Part shown: positions 59,039 to 64,000 of the stretch, in pieces
Position numbering within the stretch: position 1 is the first letter of the stretch
Layout: each line of letters begins with the position of its first letter
DNA from: Azonexus sp.
GTDB taxonomy: Bacteria; Pseudomonadota; Gammaproteobacteria; Burkholderiales; Rhodocyclaceae
Reading direction: 5' to 3'
DNA: 64,000 bases
Assembly (NCBI RefSeq): GCF_023150235.1
Contig: NZ_JAKLLH010000006.1
Span: forward strand, 62,001 to 126,000
Translations under genes and position numbers: made by a program
The notes under the pieces: generated by a model
Seen by the model: the letters and a program-made list of their open reading frames with translations, nothing else
Told to the model about the DNA's origin: nothing
The model's database searches: none

Positions 59039-60190
59039 ATGAACTCGAGCAGCAGCACGGCCTCGCCCGCCCTGATCATGATCATCGAAGATGATCCGGT
59101 GATTATCGAATCCCTGCGCTTTGCGCTGGAGGAAGACTACCGCCTGGCCTGCTTTGTCTCGGCCGAGAGCGGCCTTTCGCTGCTCGACGAGCTGGCGCCC
59201 GATCTGCTGCTGCTCGATATCGGCCTGCCCGGCTGCGACGGTTTCGAGGCCTGCAGCATGTTTCGCGAGCATTCGAGCGTGCCGGTGATCTTCATTTCCG
59301 GCCGCGAAAGCCTCGAGGATCGGCTGCGGGCCTACGATGTCGGCGGCAGCGATTTCGTGATCAAGCCCTTCGATCCCCCCATCCTGCAGCGCAAGGTGGC
59401 GCTGGCGATCGAGCAGAAGCACCGCCACGACTCGCTGGAAAAGGAAAAACTGACCCTGCACCGCACGGCCATGTCTTTTCTGAACGACATTGCGCAGGGA
59501 CGCATCCTGCTCGATTTCGTTCGGGCGAGCTTTTGCTGCACCGATTATCGCGAGCTCGCCGACAAACTGCTGCAGACCACCGCCGATTATGGCCTCGAAT
59601 GCCTGGTCCGCCTCCGCCACCCGGACGGCCAATTGACACGTAGCGCGCATGGTTGTGCCAATCCGCTGGAGGAATCGGTGATCGACAACGTGGAGGGCAT
59701 GGGGCGCATTTTTCGCTTTAAAAGGCGGTTGACCGTGAATTTCCCTTCCTTGAGCCTGGTGGTGACCAACCTGCCCGACGACGAAGAGGCTGTCGGCCGT
59801 CTGCAGGACAACCTGAGCATCCTGGCCGAAGGGGCCAACAGCATTACTGAAACCATTGCCATGCGCCGCGAATCGGCAGCTCGGGCGGAAGCCATGCAGA
59901 TCGCCGGCGGCGAGGCGCACGAAGCCATTGAAAACCTGCGCGAAGGCTATCGCACGCAACAGATCGATACCCGCCTGCTGCTGCAAAATCTGGTCGATGG
60001 CGTGGAAAAGGCCTACTACTCGCTGGGCCTCACCGACCCCCAGGAGGAACGCATCAGCGACATCCTCCGCCAGCATGCCGAAAAGATCCTCACCCTCTTC
60101 GAGCAGGGGGTCGAATTCGACCGTCGCTTCGCCAGCGTGCTGCAGTCGCTCGCACCGCCCAGCCGGGCGCGCGCGGCCGAGCTGTTCTGA
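59039..60190 (+). CDS. Response regulator with uncharacterised output domain
   Basis: This 383-residue protein has an N-terminal receiver (LIMIIEDDPVIIESL, acceptor Asp in LLLLDIGLPG near residue 59, Lys in FVIKPF). The 250-residue C-terminal part (LLDFVRASFCCTDYRELADKLLQTTADYGLECLVRLRHPDG...) reads as a GAF-like fold with helices. It is not HTH, GGDEF, EAL or HD-GYP. The last 80 residues form long helices (LLQNLVDGVEKAYYSLGLTD). It is followed 18 bp later by the hybrid kinase and is likely its partner. A degenerate repeat copy (GGTTGACCGTGAATT) lies in frame near 59728. Confidence 0.85.
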   Translation: MNSSSSTASPALIMIIEDDPVIIESLRFALEEDYRLACFVSAESGLSLLDELAPDLLLLDIGLPGCDGFEACSMFREHSSVPVIFISGRESLEDRLRAYDVGGSDFVIKPFDPPILQRKVALAIEQKHRHDSLEKEKLTLHRTAMSFLNDIAQGRILLDFVRASFCCTDYRELADKLLQTTADYGLECLVRLRHPDGQLTRSAHGCANPLEESVIDNVEGMGRIFRFKRRLTVNFPSLSLVVTNLPDDEEAVGRLQDNLSILAEGANSITETIAMRRESAARAEAMQIAGGEAHEAIENLREGYRTQQIDTRLLLQNLVDGVEKAYYSLGLTDPQEERISDILRQHAEKILTLFEQGVEFDRRFASVLQSLAPPSRARAAELF

Positions 60191-60208
60191 CGGCGGACAA
60201 GGACCTTC

Positions 60209-63200
60209 ATGCGCTCGTACAAGCCGCTAGCCGCGTTCTTGCTGTTGCTCAATCTGTTGAGTGTTTCCGTTGCCGCCTGGTCGCTGCACGCCGACGCCGG
60301 AGAGGCCGTTCCCCAGTGTTTCAGCCCGGACCGCTTGCTGCCCCTGCTGCTGCTCCTGCTCACACTGGGCCTGACGGCGACGCGGCTGATCAAGCGCCGG
60401 CTGCTGAGTCTGCGCAACGATGCCGAAAAATTCCGCCTTTTTCTCAGTCAGGCCAGCGACGGCATCTACATCCTCAACGAATACGGGCAGGTGATCGAGG
60501 CCAGCGACTCCTTCTGCCAGATGCTGGGCCGCAGCAAGGACGATCTGCTGGGGCGCCACGTTTCCGGCTGGATGCGGGAATGGCAGGCGGGTGACGTGAG
60601 CGGAGCGGTCCTGCCGGGCTATCTCTCGCTCAAGCAGGCGGCCACCTTCGAGTCGGTCCAGTTGCGCGCCGATGGCGAGCGGCGTGCAATCGAGGCCAGC
60701 GCCATTGGTTTCAGCATGCACGGTCGCCGCCATCTTTTTGTCTGTGTCCGCGAAATCGAGCAGCGAAAACGCTGGGAGCAGATGCGAAGCCAGCTTTCGG
60801 CGATTGTTGCCGCCTCGGAGGACGCGCTCATCAGTTGCGACGGCGAAGGCCGGGTGACGAGCTGGAATCCGGCGGCGGAAACCCTGTTCGGTTTCAGCGA
60901 GGAAGAAGCCAGCGGACAAGCGGTGGAAACCCTGCTGGGCTTATCGACGCCGGCCGTGCTGGCGCAAAAAATCCGCCAGGCAATCTGGGGCGAATCGGTA
61001 CTGCGCCATGAAAGCAGCGTGCGCAACCGGCTGGGCGAGGAGCAGAGCGCCACCTTCACCATCGCGCCGCTGCGCGGCGCCGAGCGACGGGTGGTCGGGG
61101 TTTCGCTCTGCATCCGCAACGTCACCGAGCAGAAGGCGGTGGAAACCTTGCTGCACCTGCAGTCGACCGCGCTCAAGGCCAGCGACGATGCCATCCTGAT
61201 CGCGGCGGTGGACGGCAAGGTGGTATGGGCCAATCCGGCGTACAGCCGCCTCAGCGGCTATGCAAGAAACGAGGTCATCGGTCATCGCTATCACGATCTC
61301 GGTCACTGGGAAAACGAGGAGCCGGAGTTTTACGCGGCCTTGATGCGGGCCTTGCACGAAGGCCGTATCTGGCGCGGGGAAACGTCCAGCCGGCGCAGCG
61401 ACGGCAGCGAGTATTACGAGGAGCAGTCGATCACGCCCTTTCACGACAGCAATGGCAAGGTCAGTTATTTCATTGCCGTCAAGCGCGACGTCAGCGAGCG
61501 CCGCCAGGCCGAGCTGGCGCTCGAGGCGCAGCAGCAGCATCTCGAGGCCGAGGTGAGAAACCGGACCCAGGCGCTCGAGGAGTCGCGGCAAAAGATCCAG
61601 CTGATTCTCGATTCCAGTGCCGCCGGGCTGTACGGCATCGACGAAGCCGGGCGCCTCCTCTTCATCAACCGTTCGGGCGCCGGCCTGCTCGGCCACGAGG
61701 CAAGCGCCCTGCTCGGGCGTTCGCTCGACGATTGCGGTCTCCTGCCAGCGCAGGCGCTTGGCGCCGCCCATCCGCTGGCGAGCGGCACGGGGCGGGATTT
61801 TGCCGGGGAAACCCTGCTCCAGCGAGCGGACGGGCATTGTTTTCCCGCTCGTTGCGAAAGTCGCCCGCTGGTGCTGGACGGCCGCGAGATCGGGACGGTG
61901 GTCAGTTTTACCGATATCAGCGCCCAGCGCGAAGCCGATCTCGCCCGCGAGGCGGCGCGTGCCGAAGCGGAGCGACTGGCGCGCGCCAAGGGCGAGTTCC
62001 TCGCCAACATGAGCCATGAAATCAGGACACCGCTCAACGGCATCCTCGGTGCCGCCCAGGTCGGCGAGCGACAGAGCGAAAACCTGCCGGCGATGCACAA
62101 GCAGTTCCGCCGCATCATCGATTCGGGCCGTTTGCTGCTCGGGATCATCAACGACATCCTGGACCTGACCAAGATCGAAGCCGGCAAGATGCAGATCGAG
62201 CAGTTGCAGGTCAGCATGCTGCCCCTGGTGCAATCGACAGTGGCGATGATCGCCGAAAGCGCACAGGCCAAGGGGCTGGCACTCACGGTCGACTGCGATC
62301 CAGCCCTGGAAACGCCTTTTCTCGGCGACCCGCTGCGCCTGTCGCAGATCATCCTCAATCTGCTCGCCAATGCCGTCAAATTTACCGAACGCGGCGGGGT
62401 CAGGCTCGGCCTGCGCCACGACGGCGAGCTGGAAATCCGCATCGCCGATACCGGCATCGGCATGTCGCCCGAGCAGGTCGGGCGGATTTTCACGGCATTC
62501 GAGCAGGCCGACGGCAGCACGACACGGCGCTATGGCGGCACCGGCCTGGGCTTGAGCATCACCCGCAGCCTGGTCGATTTGATGGGCGGACGGATTCGGG
62601 TCGACAGCCAGGTCGGGCACGGCACCGAGTTCATCGTCCGCCTGCCGGCACCCTTCATCGCCCCCGGCCAGCAGTTGCAGGCCACGCGGCCCTTTGCCGC
62701 CAGCGGCAGCGGGCGCCAGCGACTGGCCGGGATGCGGGTGCTGGTCGCCGACGACAACGAGGTGAACCGCCTGGTCATCGAGGAAATGCTGCTCGTGGAA
62801 GGCGCCGAAGTCAGCCTGGTCAGCGACGGCCACGAGGCGGTGGCCGCCGTGCGGGCGGCACCAACGGGCTTCGACCTCATTCTGATGGATGTGCAGATGC
62901 CGGGGCTCGATGGCTGTGCCGCCACGCGGGCGATTGTCGACATCGCCGAAGCACCGCCGGTGATCGCCCAAACAGCGCATGCCCTGGTCGAAGAACGCCA
63001 GCGCTATCTCGACGCCGGCATGCGCGACCAGATTTCAAAACCGATCGACCAGGAAGAACTGGTCAAGCTGCTGCTGCGCCACGCCCGCCCCCTGGCGCCC
63101 CCGGCAAGAGCGCAAGCCACCGAAACGGCGCATCGACCGGAGAGGGAAGAAGGCAAGGAGGTGGCGGCAGGGGAAAATCGGCACGGCAGCGAGTTGATCG

Positions 63201-63565
63201 ACTGGCCGGCCCTGCAGCGGCGCTATGCGAGCAAACCGCATTTCATCCTCCGCCTGCTGCGGGCCGGCCGTGGCACGCAAGCCGAGGCCATCGCCAACCT
63301 GAGCCGGGCGCTGGCCGGTACCGGGGAACGCCAGGCCATCGGCCGGATCGCCCACAGTCTCAAGGGCAGCGCCGGCACCCTGCTGGCGGCAAAAGTGGCG
63401 GAACTGGCCCGCCAAACCGAGCACTGCGCCGAGCAGGACGACCCTGGCCTGCACGCCCAAGCCGAGGCACTGCTTGCCGCCATTACCCAACTGCACGCCG
63501 AAATCGAAGAACGCCTGCAAGACGACAAAAGCCCGGAGCCCCCGGCAGCGACACCCGCTAAGTGA
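60209..63565 (+). CDS. Hybrid sensor histidine kinase with multiple PAS domains, REC and Hpt
   Basis: This 1118-residue membrane kinase has two N-terminal TMs (about 8-24 and 37-55). Four PAS domains follow (about 75-180, 190-310, 315-430 and 465-585), the third and fourth joined by a coiled coil. HisKA has acceptor His near residue 603 (NMSHEIRTPLNGILGAAQ), then HATPase_c (ILNLLANAVKF, DTGIGM, GTGLGLSITRS). The receiver (VLVADDNEVNRLV, Asp in LILMDVQMPG near residue 893) is followed by a C-terminal Hpt domain (IAHSLKGSAGTLLAAK, His near residue 1047). A complete phosphorelay in one chain could feed the orphan response regulator next door. AAGGACCTTC precedes the ATG. Confidence 0.93.
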   Translation: MRSYKPLAAFLLLLNLLSVSVAAWSLHADAGEAVPQCFSPDRLLPLLLLLLTLGLTATRLIKRRLLSLRNDAEKFRLFLSQASDGIYILNEYGQVIEASDSFCQMLGRSKDDLLGRHVSGWMREWQAGDVSGAVLPGYLSLKQAATFESVQLRADGERRAIEASAIGFSMHGRRHLFVCVREIEQRKRWEQMRSQLSAIVAASEDALISCDGEGRVTSWNPAAETLFGFSEEEASGQAVETLLGLSTPAVLAQKIRQAIWGESVLRHESSVRNRLGEEQSATFTIAPLRGAERRVVGVSLCIRNVTEQKAVETLLHLQSTALKASDDAILIAAVDGKVVWANPAYSRLSGYARNEVIGHRYHDLGHWENEEPEFYAALMRALHEGRIWRGETSSRRSDGSEYYEEQSITPFHDSNGKVSYFIAVKRDVSERRQAELALEAQQQHLEAEVRNRTQALEESRQKIQLILDSSAAGLYGIDEAGRLLFINRSGAGLLGHEASALLGRSLDDCGLLPAQALGAAHPLASGTGRDFAGETLLQRADGHCFPARCESRPLVLDGREIGTVVSFTDISAQREADLAREAARAEAERLARAKGEFLANMSHEIRTPLNGILGAAQVGERQSENLPAMHKQFRRIIDSGRLLLGIINDILDLTKIEAGKMQIEQLQVSMLPLVQSTVAMIAESAQAKGLALTVDCDPALETPFLGDPLRLSQIILNLLANAVKFTERGGVRLGLRHDGELEIRIADTGIGMSPEQVGRIFTAFEQADGSTTRRYGGTGLGLSITRSLVDLMGGRIRVDSQVGHGTEFIVRLPAPFIAPGQQLQATRPFAASGSGRQRLAGMRVLVADDNEVNRLVIEEMLLVEGAEVSLVSDGHEAVAAVRAAPTGFDLILMDVQMPGLDGCAATRAIVDIAEAPPVIAQTAHALVEERQRYLDAGMRDQISKPIDQEELVKLLLRHARPLAPPARAQATETAHRPEREEGKEVAAGENRHGSELIDWPALQRRYASKPHFILRLLRAGRGTQAEAIANLSRALAGTGERQAIGRIAHSLKGSAGTLLAAKVAELARQTEHCAEQDDPGLHAQAEALLAAITQLHAEIEERLQDDKSPEPPAATPAK

Positions 63566-63583
63566 ACGAAAATCGCGAAAAAA

Positions 63584-63597
63584 CACGGTCGACCGTG
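63584..63597. repeat. CACGGTCGACCGTG palindrome after the hybrid kinase
   Basis: The 14-bp core is perfect here, preceded by GAAAAAA and followed by AAAATCGG. It lies between the kinase and yggX, again at the end of a gene. Confidence 0.85.
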
Positions 63598-63703
63598 AAA
63601 ATCGGCAAAAAAGCGGCCAGACAGGGGAAGGAATGGGCAGGGTGTGACGGGCGCGGAAGGGCGGACGACGAAGATGACGGCCGACCTTGCCCGGCAGAAC
63701 GCG

Positions 63704-63739
63704 ATGTAAAAAAAGCACCCGCAGGTGCTTTTTTTACAT
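63704..63739. terminator. Bidirectional terminator between convergent kinase and yggX
   Basis: ATGTAAAAAAAGCACC (63704-63719) pairs with GGTGCTTTTTTTACAT (63724-63739) around a CGCA loop. A- and T-tracts on both sides make it active in both directions. It ends 11 bp before the yggX stop codon. Confidence 0.9.
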
Positions 63740-63750
63740 GAAAACCGGAC

Positions 63751-64000
63751 TCAGGCGGCCGGCGGCACGTAGCCCTGGATCTGGTCGGCGCCCTCGCCGA
63801 AGAAGTGCTTCTCGACCTGTTCGGCGAGGTACTTGCGATGACGGGCGTCGACGAGGTTGAGACGGTTTTCGTTGATGATCATCGTCTGCAGCTTGATCCA
63901 CTGCTGCCAGGCTTCCTTCGAGACATTGTCGAAAATGCGCTGACCAAGTGCGCCGGGATAGGGCAGACGATCGAGACCTTCGGCTTCGCGGCCGAGCTTG
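63751..64000 (-). CDS. yggX: Probable Fe(2+)-trafficking protein YggX, 5' end cut by window
   Basis: The minus strand from the window end encodes [60 protein letters not shown] and ends [14 protein letters not shown] at TGA 63751-63753. This is YggX, which protects iron-sulphur clusters from oxidative damage. The N-terminal residues with the conserved Cys lie outside the window. About 82 codons are visible. Confidence 0.95.
   Translation of the reverse strand, partial: KLGREAEGLDRLPYPGALGQRIFDNVSKEAWQQWIKLQTMIINENRLNLVDARHRKYLAEQVEKHFFGEGADQIQGYVPPAA

Overview
The window is GC-rich and densely coding. Its gene content points to a betaproteobacterium of the Rhodocyclales, probably close to Dechloromonas or Azonexus. 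Supporting signs are tandem phasins, a cytochrome c'/b561 pair, NarX/PilJ-type sensing, an FNR-like operator, many c-di-GMP and chemotaxis proteins, and DUF2322. Genus is inferred from gene content only. No rRNA, tRNA, CRISPR array or complete insertion sequence was seen.

Layout: 1-3.9 kb holds an RND efflux pump (permease cut by the window start) and its periplasmic adaptor. 4.1-8.9 kb holds a KefB-type antiporter divergent from the lipopolysaccharide block kdsD-kdsC-lptC-lptA. 9-10.3 kb carries two phasin genes with a strong promoter and good terminators. 10.4-15.6 kb has the cytochrome pair and a sensor kinase/HD-GYP regulator pair. 15.6-32.5 kb is mostly housekeeping: purB, a GST, an Fnr-boxed chemoreceptor, mnmA, a transglutaminase-like secreted protein, a Nudix hydrolase, ilvE, a zf-CHCC protein, waaF, a hydrolase, a phosphomannomutase, an EAL-HDOD protein and alaS.

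32.5-41.8 kb is a surface and secretion block on the minus strand: rfbB-A-C (no rfbD), then a type I secretion system (TolC, HlyD, ABC) whose first gene encodes a short protein resembling only the N-terminal half of TnpB (no RuvC). That gene is preceded by three direct repeats over its likely promoter. A glycosyltransferase lies just upstream.

42.2-54.1 kb is dominated by phosphate biology: pstSCAB-phoU-phoB-phoR with a Pho box before pstS, and nearby a PlcP-like metallophosphoesterase plus GT4 glycosyltransferase. That pair resembles the phospholipid-to-glycolipid remodelling module, and four 11-bp-spaced Pho-like half-sites precede it. 54.4-64 kb carries a chemoreceptor, a frameshifted small ORF, a c-di-GMP signalling island (EAL-CBS-GGDEF, orphan response regulator, 1118-aa hybrid kinase) and the 3' part of yggX.

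A recurring palindrome, CACGGTCGACCGTG, often continued as GAAAAAGCC-TTTTT, sits at many gene ends and also inside several reading frames. It appears to be a genome-wide repeat family of this lineage.
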